The notes beneath the pieces are model-generated. The model was not told the DNA's origin. It made no database searches and saw only the letters and a program-made list of their open reading frames with translations. The position numbers and the translations under genes were made by a program. A stretch of 64,000 nt of DNA from assembly GCA_018829445.1 (NCBI GenBank), contig JAHJTV010000001.1, positions 1 through 64,000 on the forward strand, written 5' to 3'. This DNA is from a bacterium. Its GTDB lineage: Bacteria > SAR324 > XYD2-FULL-50-16. How positions within the stretch are numbered: position 1 is the first letter of the stretch; every line of letters starts with the position of its first letter. Positions 29,326 to 38,356 of this stretch are shown piece by piece.

Positions 29326-30201
29326 TTACAGAAATAGTTGATTCCAGTTCCCATCGCGAAGCACCCAATTATTCAAACTCAGTACCAGGTATAAAACCAG
29401 AAACGCTACCAGAACCCGTTTTGCATAACCGGCTTTTACGGGTGTCATCCAGCGGACCAGGCTCAACAAAATGAAAAGAACAGCAAGAATACAGATAACG
29501 ATCAGCGGTTCCGGTATCCAATGCAGCAGTTCCTGTAGTCCGATAAAATACCACGGCCCCCTAATTACCTCGGCACTGGGCAATTGCAGACCCGGGGGAA
29601 AGGTGAAAGTCAAAATTGTGCCGATCCCCAAAAGATAGGTGAAAGAGAGGAGATCCGGCCAGACCCTGCGTACATGTTCAATAACGATAATCCAGATAAA
29701 AACAGTGGTTGTTACCAGATGGTGCAGGTACACCAGCTGCAGATTTTTCGACGTTCCCAGAACAAATAACCTCAGGTTTTCTCCGATAATCGGGACGGTG
29801 CCCACAAGTCCGTTCAATATCTGTCGGGCCATAACGCCTTCTCCATCCGCTTTTAAAATAAACCCGGACAGCATGACAAACAGGGCTAACAGCAAAACGA
29901 GCACAAGACGCAGCCACAAGCCCGACTTCAGCCGTTTTTCATTTTTTTTCAGCAAGTGTTCGATGACATGAACCAGAGTAAACAGGATAAAAAGTTGCCC
30001 GCTCCAATAGTGTATCGACCGAAAAAACACCCCGGCAGGGTTGGTTAACTGAAGTATCTGCAGGGAATCAAAAGCTCTGTTAACCTGATAAGGCACTGCC
30101 AGGGGGATTCCACTGATTACGGCAATCAGAAAGGAAGCAAAGGTGAGATTTCCAAAGGTTGGAAACCAACGATTCCAAAGCTGGAAAGATAATCTGACCA
30201 T
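29326..30201 (-). CDS. Cytochrome b of a Rieske/cytochrome b (bc-type) complex
   Basis: 291 residues with about seven or eight membrane helices. Two pairs of haem-ligand histidines are visible: SIHYWSGQLFILFTLVHVIEH in one helix pair and YLHHLVTTTVFIWIIVIEH in the other. The segment RGPWYFIGLQELLHW is the typical quinol-site region of subunit IV-like domains, so N-terminal cytochrome b and part of subunit IV appear fused. It would oxidise or reduce quinol and pass electrons to the Rieske protein encoded 9 bp upstream. It is shorter than mitochondrial-type cytochrome b, as in several anaerobes. Confidence 0.88.
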   Translation of the reverse strand: MVRLSFQLWNRWFPTFGNLTFASFLIAVISGIPLAVPYQVNRAFDSLQILQLTNPAGVFFRSIHYWSGQLFILFTLVHVIEHLLKKNEKRLKSGLWLRLVLVLLLALFVMLSGFILKADGEGVMARQILNGLVGTVPIIGENLRLFVLGTSKNLQLVYLHHLVTTTVFIWIIVIEHVRRVWPDLLSFTYLLGIGTILTFTFPPGLQLPSAEVIRGPWYFIGLQELLHWIPEPLIVICILAVLFILLSLVRWMTPVKAGYAKRVLVAFLVLYLVLSLNNWVLRDGNWNQLFL

Positions 30202-30210
30202 AGGGCGTCA

Positions 30211-30630
30211 TCAAGTTGGCAGAGTGACAATGTAGCGATTGTTGCTGGTATCCGTTGAAAACCGTAATTCTGATAAACTCCTGGTTGCTGGTCCTTCCAA
30301 TAGTTTTCCATCTTCAGAAAACCTGGATCCATGGCAGGGGCATATCAGCTGTCCCCTGTCCACACGATTAATCTGACATCCCAGGTGAGGGCAAACAGCA
30401 GAAAAAAAATGAATACCGGTCCCGGATTTATTAACGATAATGCCATTGTGAAAGGTGATCCCTTCGGGCAGGTCCATGGGTAAAAACTGTTGAACCTCAT
30501 CAATATGGGTGATCGGACTACTTTTTAATACATCAAAAAACAGTTTCATCGGATAGATCATCAACAGGAGTGAGGTTAGCTTCAAAAAACCCCTTCTGCT
30601 TTTTAGACCCGTTTTTAAGTTCTGATCCAT
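30211..30630 (-). CDS. Rieske [2Fe-2S] protein
   Basis: 139 residues from the ATG at 30630, chosen because GAGAAG precedes it; a longer frame exists. The N-terminus KSRRGFLKLTSLLLMIY is a twin-arginine-type signal anchor. The cluster motifs are CPHLGC (Cys and His) and CPCHGSRF (Cys and His), the standard Rieske pair. The folded cluster domain would sit in the periplasm, membrane-tethered, shuttling electrons between the cytochrome b (next gene, 9-bp gap) and the multihaem cytochrome. The gene is separated from the upstream rhodanese by 164 bp holding a hairpin. Confidence 0.9.
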   Translation of the reverse strand: MDQNLKTGLKSRRGFLKLTSLLLMIYPMKLFFDVLKSSPITHIDEVQQFLPMDLPEGITFHNGIIVNKSGTGIHFFSAVCPHLGCQINRVDRGQLICPCHGSRFSEDGKLLEGPATRSLSELRFSTDTSNNRYIVTLPT

Positions 30631-30753
30631 GCACTTCTCATTACAAGAAAAATCGTGTTGTGAACGAGGATAGTCCAATCCCTTATATCAGGGTGTATAA
30701 TGTCATAACGCACCAAGTAATGCAACTCAATGGGGTGTTGTCGGAGGGGTGGT

Positions 30754-30782
30754 AAGGAGCACCAATCAAACCGGTGCCCCTT
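30754..30782 (-). terminator. Intercistronic hairpin between rhodanese and Rieske genes
   Basis: On the minus strand AAGGGGCACC pairs with GGTGCTCCTT (one mismatch) around a nine-base loop, 12 bp after the rhodanese stop. No U-run follows, so partial termination or mRNA processing is more likely than full termination. Confidence 0.35.
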
Positions 30783-30794
30783 GGGGGGTGGTTA

Positions 30795-32147
30795 TTACGA
30801 TTCTATCTTGAAGGTTCCCTCAGGGGTAACAGTAATCTTAGCATCAAGGAAATAGGCATTATAGCCCTTTTCCACCAGTGTTTGATATGCCATTGAAGCC
30901 CGTATTCCGGTTCTGCAATGAATCACAATCTTTTTGTCCTTGGGGATTTCACTCAATCTGGCTGCAACATCCTGGGTGGGAACATTGATGGCACCTTTGA
31001 TCATACCACTGGCGACTTCACTGGCGTCCCGAACATCCAGGATCACCGCATCACCCGGCATAGAAGTGGCAATAGCTTTGAATTCACTTACCGGAATCGA
31101 TCCTTTAACCGGTTTGGGAATATATACAATTTCGCTTGCCAGCTGCCCGCTCTTCAGCGAGTTACCTGCTTTGGCCCAACCGGTAATACCACCCTCCAAA
31201 ATCGAAGCATTTTTATAGCCCCATTTTCTGATGGTTTTAAAAGCGGCTTGCGACTCTTTGTCACTATCGGAATAGATGATAATGGGCGCTGATTTATCGG
31301 ACGGGAAACTCTTTTTTGCTTGTTTTAGCTGATCCGGGGAAAAATTGACAGCACCGTCAATATGCCCTTTCAGAGCTTTCGACTCGTTTCGGACGTCCAC
31401 CACTACCACCGGGGTTTTGGTTTTTATTGAATCTAAAATGTAGGCAGGTGAAGAATAAACGATGTTTTTGTCTTTTTTCCAGGCTGGCAATCCACCAGTA
31501 AACACGTTAATGTTTTTGTAACCGAGCTTTTCTGCCTTACTTGCAGAAGATGGACTCAGTTGTCAGGTAGCACCGCCACAATAGAATATCAGGAGTTGAT
31601 CCTTGTTTTGAGGAAGAATTTTAACGTTCTTTTCAAATTGTGCATCGTAATTGGATATAGCTCCCTCGATATGTCCTTCAAGAAAGACTTTACCCGGTCT
31701 GGCGTCAAATAATGAATAGTTTCCTTTTACCGGACCTTTTGCCACCAGCTTTTCCATCTCTTTTACGCCAATAATCCATTTGGGAGGAATACTGGCAGGT
31801 TGTTTAACAACGATACTGGTTGCCAGAAACTCATCGCCGTTCTGGGTATAATTGACCAGAATCTCTTTGTCTGTACCAATTTTGGTGATGGCTTTGGCGC
31901 CATCCAGTTCCGTGTTTTTATTAAATTTCAGTTGCCAGGACGCATCTCCCATAAAAACCTGCAGTGTTTCAGCTTTTCCCGAAACCGACTGCAGTTTTCC
32001 CCTGAGCTGATTTTCTTCAACCTCATGACATTGGGTACAAGGCTTCAATATCCTCGGCTTATCTGTCTTGGCAAAAACAGATGATCCCATTAATAATCCT
32101 GATGATACAAAAGCAGTCACCATCAGCATCTTAAATATTTTTCTCAT
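30795..32147 (-). CDS. Selenocysteine-containing triple-rhodanese with haem motif
   Basis: One reading frame of 450 residues interrupted only by an in-frame TGA at 31563-31565 (residue 195). A signal peptide (MRKIFKMLMVTAFVSSGLLM..FA) is followed by a CTQCH haem-binding motif at 37-41 and a beta-rich stretch. Rhodanese domain 1 reads FYCGGAT-Sec-QLSPSSASKAEKLGY, so the TGA sits exactly at the catalytic-cysteine position. Domain 2 (YSDSDKESQAAF, near 292) lacks a catalytic Cys. Domain 3 keeps it (IHCRTGIRAS, Cys411). A bSECIS-like hairpin follows the TGA. Rhodaneses move sulfane sulfur, here in the periplasm. It heads the operon with the Rieske, cytochrome b and multihaem genes. Sequence similarity continues unbroken across the TGA, arguing against a pseudogene. 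Confidence 0.88.
31530..31548 (-). promoter_or_regulatory. bSECIS-like hairpin of the rhodanese selenoprotein
   Basis: Starting 15 nt after the TGA, the minus strand reads TTCTGC-AAGTAAG-GCAGAA: a perfect 6-bp stem with a seven-base loop containing GU, at +21 to +27. Bacterial SECIS elements lie in this distance range and place a G/U-containing loop for SelB. The geometry fits, although the loop lacks the GGU of E. coli fdhF. Confidence 0.6.
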
Positions 32148-32315
32148 TAGTTATTCTCCATATAATCAAAAAAGAAATATGCCAAACAAAAAAGTAAAAG
32201 ATAAAACGGTTAATAGTGCCCTGTTAAACGACATGGAAAGCCCAACTCATCAGTCTGGCAAAAACACTATAAAATGCTGTTGAATCCATTTTCCCTCATT
32301 ACTCACTTCCATTTC

Positions 32316-32331
32316 TGCAACCGTCATACCA
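32316..32331 (-). promoter_or_regulatory. Sigma-54 (-24/-12) promoter of the selenoprotein rhodanese operon
   Basis: On the minus strand TGGTATGACGGTTGCA has GG and GC exactly 10 bases apart, with TGG and TTGCA matching the sigma-54 consensus. It would start transcription near 32304, about 155 bases before the rhodanese ATG. A TTAACA-N2-TGTT dyad lies about 100 bp upstream, as expected for an enhancer-dependent promoter. Confidence 0.65.
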
Positions 32332-32428
32332 ATAAAAAAATTGAACGCGTAACGCATATATACAATTGTTATTATGGGTTTTTAAAAAACACTATTAAGA
32401 AACAGAGATCAGTATTAAGCCTTAACAC

Positions 32429-32442
32429 TTAACACCTGTTCA
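32429..32442. promoter_or_regulatory. Putative activator site (TTAACA-N2-TGTT type)
   Basis: TTAACACCTGTTCA matches the dyad TTAACAGGTGTTAA found at 59046-59059 next to the third sigma-54 activator gene. A further half-site TTAACA lies at 32422-32427. It is placed about 100 bp upstream of the -24/-12 element at 32316-32331. The gap 32148-32655 otherwise holds only the Hdr-operon terminator. Confidence 0.5.
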
Positions 32443-32533
32443 TACAGTTGATAACAAAACCTCTGATCCGAATGGCTGAAAGGTCAGTAGATATGATTGA
32501 GAAAAGAGTAATTTAAGGTGATCAGGGAAAGAG

Positions 32534-32570
32534 CACTGTTATCCCCGATGGAGGGGATGACAGTGTTATT
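32534..32570 (-). terminator. Terminator hairpin of the Hdr operon
   Basis: CACTGTTATCCCC (about 32534-32546) pairs with GGGGATGACAGTG (about 32553-32565): a 13-bp stem with one G-U pair and a six-base loop, followed on the plus strand by TTATTTG. It lies about 90 bp beyond the stop of the last Hdr gene. It may work in both directions and separates the Hdr operon from the rhodanese operon's control region. Confidence 0.55.
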
Positions 32571-32655
32571 TGTATGTGCAGTGAAAGATCAGTCACAAGG
32601 GGAAAGCAAGCAAATCGTTAATCCAAACAAACACCGATTCGTTTACTTGTATTGA

Positions 32656-33567
32656 TCAGGCAAGCACCTGGGTTCCGTTTTGTAGAATGGTCTCGGTTAT
32701 TTTATCCCTTGAAACGCTGCAAATTGACGAGACCTTTTGAGGATCGTAACCCATACATAGGGCTAATAGCTGGTTATAGTCAAAAACCGGGAGATTATAA
32801 ATCACCTCACCCGCTTTTTCATTCAATTTATTTTGGATGTTTTCCAGGTACATCAGACAAGTGATGCACGATACGACAATAAACTCAGCTTTGGTCTCGT
32901 TGAGGATGGCGTCCAGTTTTCTTTTGGAAAACTCATTCGCTCCAATAGGGGACATCTTTGAAAACCCTCCCGCACCACCACAGCATTGATACTCCAGGCT
33001 AAAGCTATCAACGGTCGCACCCAGGGCTTCCGTCAATTCTTTCAAGGCAACAGGTCTCCTGGCCGATTCTTCAAAACCGACAACCTCGCTGGGAAACAAG
33101 GTGTGACAGGGGTACTGAACAACCGCGTGGAGACCATCCAATCCGTTTTTGATTTTTGCCGCAATTTTCTCAATACCAACTTCTTTGTATAATACTTCTG
33201 TCACATGAAAAACATTTGCTTTGCATTCAACCTGTCTTCCCGATGGTTTCAGGAGTTCATTGACCCTGGCTCGCATCTTTTCATCATGTTGAAGATGCTC
33301 ACGTCCCATTCGCAGGGAACTGTAGCATGATCCGCATTGAACCATAATGTCATGCCCGCTTTCTTCAGCGAGCGAAAGGTTCCATCCGCTGGTGGAATAA
33401 TGCGACTCATCATCGGAAGATGGAAATGAGCCAAACGCTGGACAACAGACATATCCTGGCAAATCGATAAGGTCAACGCCAAGTTCGGGCATGGTCAATC
33501 TGATTGCATTTTCAACATCCGGCCGAATAGCCGGCGTGTTGCAACCAAGAAAAAGGCATAGTTCCAT
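32656..33567 (-). CDS. hdrB: Heterodisulfide reductase subunit B-like protein
   Basis: 303 residues with two CCG (cysteine-rich) domains. The first reads CLFLGCNTPAI...YVCCPAFGSF...VQCGSCYSSL; the second reads YPCHTLFPSEV...QYQCCGG-type QCCGGAGGFSK...VVSCITCLMYL. In HdrB these cysteines hold two non-cubane [4Fe-4S] clusters that reduce a heterodisulfide. The start lies 2 bp after the HdrC stop, so translation is coupled. Methanogens use CoM-S-S-CoB; in sulfate reducers the thiol partner is unknown. The last gene of the operon, followed by a hairpin at 32534. Confidence 0.92.
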   Translation of the reverse strand: MELCLFLGCNTPAIRPDVENAIRLTMPELGVDLIDLPGYVCCPAFGSFPSSDDESHYSTSGWNLSLAEESGHDIMVQCGSCYSSLRMGREHLQHDEKMRARVNELLKPSGRQVECKANVFHVTEVLYKEVGIEKIAAKIKNGLDGLHAVVQYPCHTLFPSEVVGFEESARRPVALKELTEALGATVDSFSLEYQCCGGAGGFSKMSPIGANEFSKRKLDAILNETKAEFIVVSCITCLMYLENIQNKLNEKAGEVIYNLPVFDYNQLLALCMGYDPQKVSSICSVSRDKITETILQNGTQVLA

Positions 33568-33569
33568 CG

Positions 33570-34085
33570 TTATTTCCCCTTAAACATATAGTCATTATCG
33601 GCGATCACAGGCGTTTTCATCAGCATCTCCTGATACAGTTTCAGTTTGACCGGATCTTTGCTTATTGTCGGCAAATCAGGCAAGCCCAACTGGTTTCTTA
33701 ATTCGGTATTAACCCCTACAGCTTGAGTATAACCCCGTTTGTATATTTCAACAATTGAGGTGGGAACATAGGTAACATCATTTTGAGCCTGCCATTTACG
33801 TATCGCCAGTACCAGCTCAAAAGGCTTCACATCCATCGGGCACATCTCTTCACACTTGGAACAGGAGACGCAGGCCCATGGGGTGTCTTCTTCCAGTAAT
33901 TCTTCTTCCAGACCCAAAATGACCATCCTGGCAAGGTTTCTGATTAGGAGCGGAGGGTCACCATTGGAGGCCGGACAGCCCGAAATGCAAGTCCCGCAAT
34001 TATAACAATGATGAAGGTCTTCGGTGTTATAGATTTCCTTCCATAAATCGCTTCTTGATTCATTAAAATCGATGTCCATAGCCAT
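33570..34085 (-). CDS. hdrC: Heterodisulfide reductase subunit C-like ferredoxin
   Basis: 171 residues with two [4Fe-4S] motifs: CYNCGTCISGCPAS and CVSCSKCEEMCPMD, spaced as in HdrC. The protein relays electrons from HdrA to the catalytic HdrB. There are no membrane helices. AGGAGG precedes the ATG at the ideal distance. It lies 7 bp after the double-HdrA gene and 2 bp before hdrB, forming a standard hdrACB order. Confidence 0.92.
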   Translation of the reverse strand: MAMDIDFNESRSDLWKEIYNTEDLHHCYNCGTCISGCPASNGDPPLLIRNLARMVILGLEEELLEEDTPWACVSCSKCEEMCPMDVKPFELVLAIRKWQAQNDVTYVPTSIVEIYKRGYTQAVGVNTELRNQLGLPDLPTISKDPVKLKLYQEMLMKTPVIADNDYMFKGK

Positions 34086-34092
34086 TTACCTC

Positions 34093-37000
34093 CTATGTCG
34101 CTGTTTCTAATAACTGGTAATCCATCAGCTTGGCGTCAATAGTCGCCATGATCTGTTTATCACTCCATCCCAGTACTTCTGCTGCGTTATTCTGACAGGT
34201 TACGGAACACATCCCGCAGGCTTGACAAGCTGCCGCATCGACAATAATGCAGCTTTCTTTGCCATCAAATGAACGAGCATTATAGGAGCAAACGTCAATA
34301 CATTTTTTACATCGAGCGCAAAGGGAATCGTGTACAATTGAGATCTCACGAGCAATATGAACCTCGCGTCCTGATAAATACCCGTAGGATTTTTGCGCGG
34401 CGGCTTCTGCTTGAACGATTGACTCCTTGAGCGTCATTGGTGAATGGGCGACACCCGCCACATAGATTCCCAGCTTATTAAATTCAATGGGTCGCCATTT
34501 TGAATCCGCTTCCAGAAAAAAACCATCCTCATTGATTGAAACGTTGAAGGTATCTGCCAGCTTTTGATTTGATTCGTCAGCGTCAATTCCTGTAGCCAGA
34601 ACCAATAAATCGACCGGAAGTTCTATTTCAGCATCAAGTATCGTTTCCCTGAATGTGACAATCGGTTTCCCATCCTCAATTTCCACCTTGGGCTTATTAT
34701 CCAAACTGTAATTAACAAAGATCACACCTTTTTGCCGCGCTTCCGTGTAGTACTTTTCATAGAAACCGTAGGTCACAATATCGCGATAAAGTATAAAAAC
34801 CCTTGTTTCCGGATTTTTCTCCTTGATCATCAGTGCATTATAAATCGATCCCAGGCAACAGATACGACTGCAATAATCCCGATTTCCTTTTTCCCGGGAA
34901 CCGACACATTGGATCATTACCACATTTTCGATGTCACTGACATCAATGCTGCCGGAGGTCAACCCCTTATTCAATTCGTTGGAGGTTAGTATTTTATCCG
35001 ATTGACCATATTGATATTCTGTTGTTGCCCCAACTTTGTTACCGGTAGCAAGAATGGTTACACCATGTTTCACTGAAACAGTATCATTTGAACCATTCAT
35101 CCTTATTTGAGTACAATAATTCCCCAGGATTCCCGTGGAGTTAACAACTTGACTGTTCAGGTGGACTTCTATCTTATCATTATCAAATATCAACCGGGAA
35201 AAGTCTTTGGCGATGGTAACCGGCTTGAGTCCATCAATCAAGTGTTCTACCTCTCTTCCCGCATAACCGCCAAGTTCTTCTGATTGCTCAACCAGATGAA
35301 CCGATGTCCCCCGTTCAGCGAGAGACAATGCAGCATACATTCCGGTAATTCCTCCACCAACAACCAAAGCAGTTTGACGGATCGGAAGTATATCAACGTT
35401 TAAAGCCGGTTTTAACTTAAGATTTTCTATGTAAGGTCGAATTTCTCTGATAATAACAGCCAGCGGGTTGGTAACACCTGATTTGACTGTTCTATGGACA
35501 ACTCCCATAAAGTCAAACACTTCAATCAATGAAGGATTGAAGCCCGCTTTTTCAGCTATTCTTTTCAGCTTGGTCTGGTACATGTGTGGTTTGCTGGCTC
35601 CTATTAACAGGCGATTACATTTCGACTGCATTACGATTTCCTTGAAATCCACCAGACCTTCATTCGTTACAACCGATTCAACAACATGAACACTCTCAAC
35701 GTTTTTATACTCCTGAAGGGTTTTTAAAAGATGAGAAATGTCGATCTTTAGATCTGCTTTGTCTTTTAAACCTGTACTTAAAACAACAATGACCCGGGCT
35801 GGATCACGGTTGCTTGAAGGTTGTTTAGTACCAGCTTCTTCTTCCACAGGGCTTACATCAAGTTTGGTCAGCAGCTTGGTGGCTTCTCCTGCCGCTGCGA
35901 TACCACTGGCGACAGCTTCACTGATGTTTGTAAGTCCCATGAGTGAACCGCAAATAAAGATACCGGGTTTGGGAAGCTTAACCTTGTTGAAATCATCTGT
36001 CGGTAGCAACTTATTGATATTGAGGTCCAAATTGAGAATTTTGGACAGTTTTTTGTGCTCTTCAAACGGCACTTGCCCGGTCGACATTACTACCAGGTCA
36101 AAAGTCTCAACGGAAAAACTGTTGGTGCCCGGATCAAAATATCGGATTTTCAGGGTTCCATCCGGGTCAGGCAATACTTCCTGAACACGGCAGCGAATAA
36201 GGCGGACACCATGTTCATCAACAGCATGTTCTCGATATCGGTAATAATCCTTGCCAAACGTTCTCATATCCATGTAGAAAATTGTCGTTTCAACCTCAGT
36301 ACCACCTTTCTCTTTAGCCAAAACCGCTTCCTTCAAAGCAAACATGCAACAGATTGAAGAGCAATATTCTCTTCCCTGTCTGCGATTTCTTGATCCCATG
36401 CATTGAATCCAGGCAATGCGGTTGGCCGGTTTTCCGTCGGAAGGCCGTCTTATGACCCCATCAAAAGTACCGGAAGGACTTAAAATACGCTCAAATGCAA
36501 GTGAGCTGACAACATCCGGTGACGTGAAATAGGATTGGGCATCTTCAAAATCTGTTGGATTATAAAGTTTGGTGCCGGTTGCCAGAATTATTGCATCCAC
36601 CTCTCTGGTTATTGCTTCCTCCTGTGCATTCAAATTGATGGCATTGTTAGGACAAGCACTGACACAGGGCTGATCCTGACAGTCTCCACACGCATTTCTG
36701 TCAATGAGCAGCATTTGAGGAACATTATGGGGAACGACCTGATAAATGGCTTTCCGTTTGGTCAGATTGTGGTTGAACTCATCATTGACTTCAACAGGAC
36801 AAGCTTCAATACAGTCTCTTCTTTCTCCGCTGCCGGTGCATCTATCCGTGTCGACATACCTGGCTTGTTTCAGCAGTTCAACACTAAAATTACCAACATC
36901 ACCGCTCACTGATTTTAAATCGGTAAAAGGCAGAATTTCAATGTTTTCATGATAAAGGCCTTTTCGCATGCAGAATTGGGAAGCATATTCACGGCCTACC

Positions 37001-37197
37001 ATCGGCAGCATTCTGCAGATGCCACAGTGATCTGTCGGGAACTGGTGATCAAGCTTTGCCAGGATGCCCCCAATATGCGGGGAGGAATCAATCAGCAGTA
37101 CCTTATAACCGATTTCTGCAAGCTCCAAAGATGCCTTAATTCCGGCGATTCCTGCTCCAACAACCAGAACAGAACCAATTTCTCTTTTTTCTGTCAT
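34093..37197 (-). CDS. Double HdrA-like flavoprotein (tandem FAD modules)
   Basis: 1034 residues, longer than a standard HdrA (about 650). It holds two FAD/dinucleotide-binding modules: VLVVGAGIAGIKASLELAE at the N-terminus and ALVVGGGITGMYAALSLAE near residue 610. Between them is an HdrA N-terminal-like domain (LLIGASKPHMYQTKLKRIAEKAG). Iron-sulfur motifs include CGICRMLP, CTGSGERRDCIEACP, CGDCQDQPCVSACP and a C-terminal ferredoxin pair CARCKKCIDVC / CQACGMCSVTC. HdrA is the flavin bifurcation or confurcation subunit. The duplicated arrangement resembles QmoA/QmoB joined in one chain. It sits between the FrhB-like gene and hdrC with 7-9 bp gaps. Confidence 0.88.
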   Translation of the reverse strand: MTEKREIGSVLVVGAGIAGIKASLELAEIGYKVLLIDSSPHIGGILAKLDHQFPTDHCGICRMLPMVGREYASQFCMRKGLYHENIEILPFTDLKSVSGDVGNFSVELLKQARYVDTDRCTGSGERRDCIEACPVEVNDEFNHNLTKRKAIYQVVPHNVPQMLLIDRNACGDCQDQPCVSACPNNAINLNAQEEAITREVDAIILATGTKLYNPTDFEDAQSYFTSPDVVSSLAFERILSPSGTFDGVIRRPSDGKPANRIAWIQCMGSRNRRQGREYCSSICCMFALKEAVLAKEKGGTEVETTIFYMDMRTFGKDYYRYREHAVDEHGVRLIRCRVQEVLPDPDGTLKIRYFDPGTNSFSVETFDLVVMSTGQVPFEEHKKLSKILNLDLNINKLLPTDDFNKVKLPKPGIFICGSLMGLTNISEAVASGIAAAGEATKLLTKLDVSPVEEEAGTKQPSSNRDPARVIVVLSTGLKDKADLKIDISHLLKTLQEYKNVESVHVVESVVTNEGLVDFKEIVMQSKCNRLLIGASKPHMYQTKLKRIAEKAGFNPSLIEVFDFMGVVHRTVKSGVTNPLAVIIREIRPYIENLKLKPALNVDILPIRQTALVVGGGITGMYAALSLAERGTSVHLVEQSEELGGYAGREVEHLIDGLKPVTIAKDFSRLIFDNDKIEVHLNSQVVNSTGILGNYCTQIRMNGSNDTVSVKHGVTILATGNKVGATTEYQYGQSDKILTSNELNKGLTSGSIDVSDIENVVMIQCVGSREKGNRDYCSRICCLGSIYNALMIKEKNPETRVFILYRDIVTYGFYEKYYTEARQKGVIFVNYSLDNKPKVEIEDGKPIVTFRETILDAEIELPVDLLVLATGIDADESNQKLADTFNVSINEDGFFLEADSKWRPIEFNKLGIYVAGVAHSPMTLKESIVQAEAAAQKSYGYLSGREVHIAREISIVHDSLCARCKKCIDVCSYNARSFDGKESCIIVDAAACQACGMCSVTCQNNAAEVLGWSDKQIMATIDAKLMDYQLLETAT

Positions 37198-37206
37198 TTT
37201 GGGCTC

Positions 37207-38337
37207 CTATTTAACCTGTCCGGTCACTTCAACCAGTTCATCATCGTGAAATAAAGTTAAAGGCTGCTGCTCATCAAGTGATCTGCCAGCCTGGTATTCA
37301 AAACGAGCCTGACTTGCTTTAGCGACTGACCTGAATGCAAGAGTTAACTCAATATCATTTGGACAGGCACTGGTGCATTGACCACAGCCTACACAAAAAG
37401 TGCTGATGTGGGTCATTCGGGTTAGATGGTAGAATGCCGTATCTGTTGGCATTTTTAATGTCCCCTCTCTCTGAGCCCAGCCTAAATACTGTTCTCCCTC
37501 ATGCCGGAAAGTATTGGTCAAGTAGACGCATTCTTTGCAGTAACAGACAGGGCATGCCACTCTGCAATTGTAGCAGTTTATACAATTGGCCAAACTGTCT
37601 TCAAGAGCTTGAATACTGTTAATGGTTTGCTTATACTCATCCAGTTTTTGCGCTAATAGATCAGATCGTTTCTTACTGAGGGCTTCCACCAGTTCTTTTC
37701 GTTTACCCGGAGGTTCACTTCCAGTTAACCCTATTTCACCAAGAGCCTGTTTCCCTTTTTCAGAAACCCCTTCCACTCCGAAACTATTAGTATCAGCTCC
37801 AATAACACAAATACGGATATCAACATTATCGGGTACCGGGTACTCGCATATTTTACAGGCTCCAACTATGTCAAAGCCATTGACTGCAACTTTTTCGGAT
37901 TGAGCGGATTGAATGAACGATTCCGATGTTAGATTTTGTTCCAATAACTTCGAAAAATCCGTATTTTCAAATCTTCCAAAACAATCCAATCCAATGAGTA
38001 ATACATCGTCCAGATTAATCTGGTTTAGTTTTGCCAGCTCAATAGCTGCCCTGACTTCACATGATCGCATCACCATGGCGATATTCTTTCCAGATGGTTT
38101 TGCTGTCAGTGAGCTTGCAATTTTAGCCGAATTCACAGGAATAATTGGAGCAAAGAGGTCAATTTGAGCTGTTTTTATCGGATTCACTATTAAGGTTTGT
38201 CTGACAACACCTGATGATTGGCTGGAGGGCGCAAGAACGGCACTCACCACTTTTTTTTCCATTAACTGTTTGAAAATTTTAGAAATTTCCAGGTTTAATT
38301 CATCTTTTTTATAAGATACTTTTGTGTAGTTTGCCAT
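37207..38337 (-). CDS. FrhB/FdhB-like iron-sulfur protein of the Hdr operon
   Basis: 376 residues from the ATG at 38337, preceded by GGAGAA; an upstream in-frame start would overlap mvhD. The N-terminal half resembles the coenzyme F420 hydrogenase/dehydrogenase beta family (SGKNIAMVMRSCEVRAAIEL, LLIGLDCFGRFE, GACKICEYPVPDN). The C-terminal half carries two ferredoxin clusters, CINCYNCRVACPVC-KEC and CVGCGQCTSACPND. In the family this subunit exchanges electrons between FAD, Fe-S clusters and a dehydrogenase or hydrogenase partner. Placed between mvhD and HdrA, it is probably the electron-input module; the donor (NADH, formate, F420) is unclear. Confidence 0.8.
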   Translation of the reverse strand: MANYTKVSYKKDELNLEISKIFKQLMEKKVVSAVLAPSSQSSGVVRQTLIVNPIKTAQIDLFAPIIPVNSAKIASSLTAKPSGKNIAMVMRSCEVRAAIELAKLNQINLDDVLLIGLDCFGRFENTDFSKLLEQNLTSESFIQSAQSEKVAVNGFDIVGACKICEYPVPDNVDIRICVIGADTNSFGVEGVSEKGKQALGEIGLTGSEPPGKRKELVEALSKKRSDLLAQKLDEYKQTINSIQALEDSLANCINCYNCRVACPVCYCKECVYLTNTFRHEGEQYLGWAQREGTLKMPTDTAFYHLTRMTHISTFCVGCGQCTSACPNDIELTLAFRSVAKASQARFEYQAGRSLDEQQPLTLFHDDELVEVTGQVK

Positions 38338-38356
38338 TTGTGTTTTCTCCGTTTCT

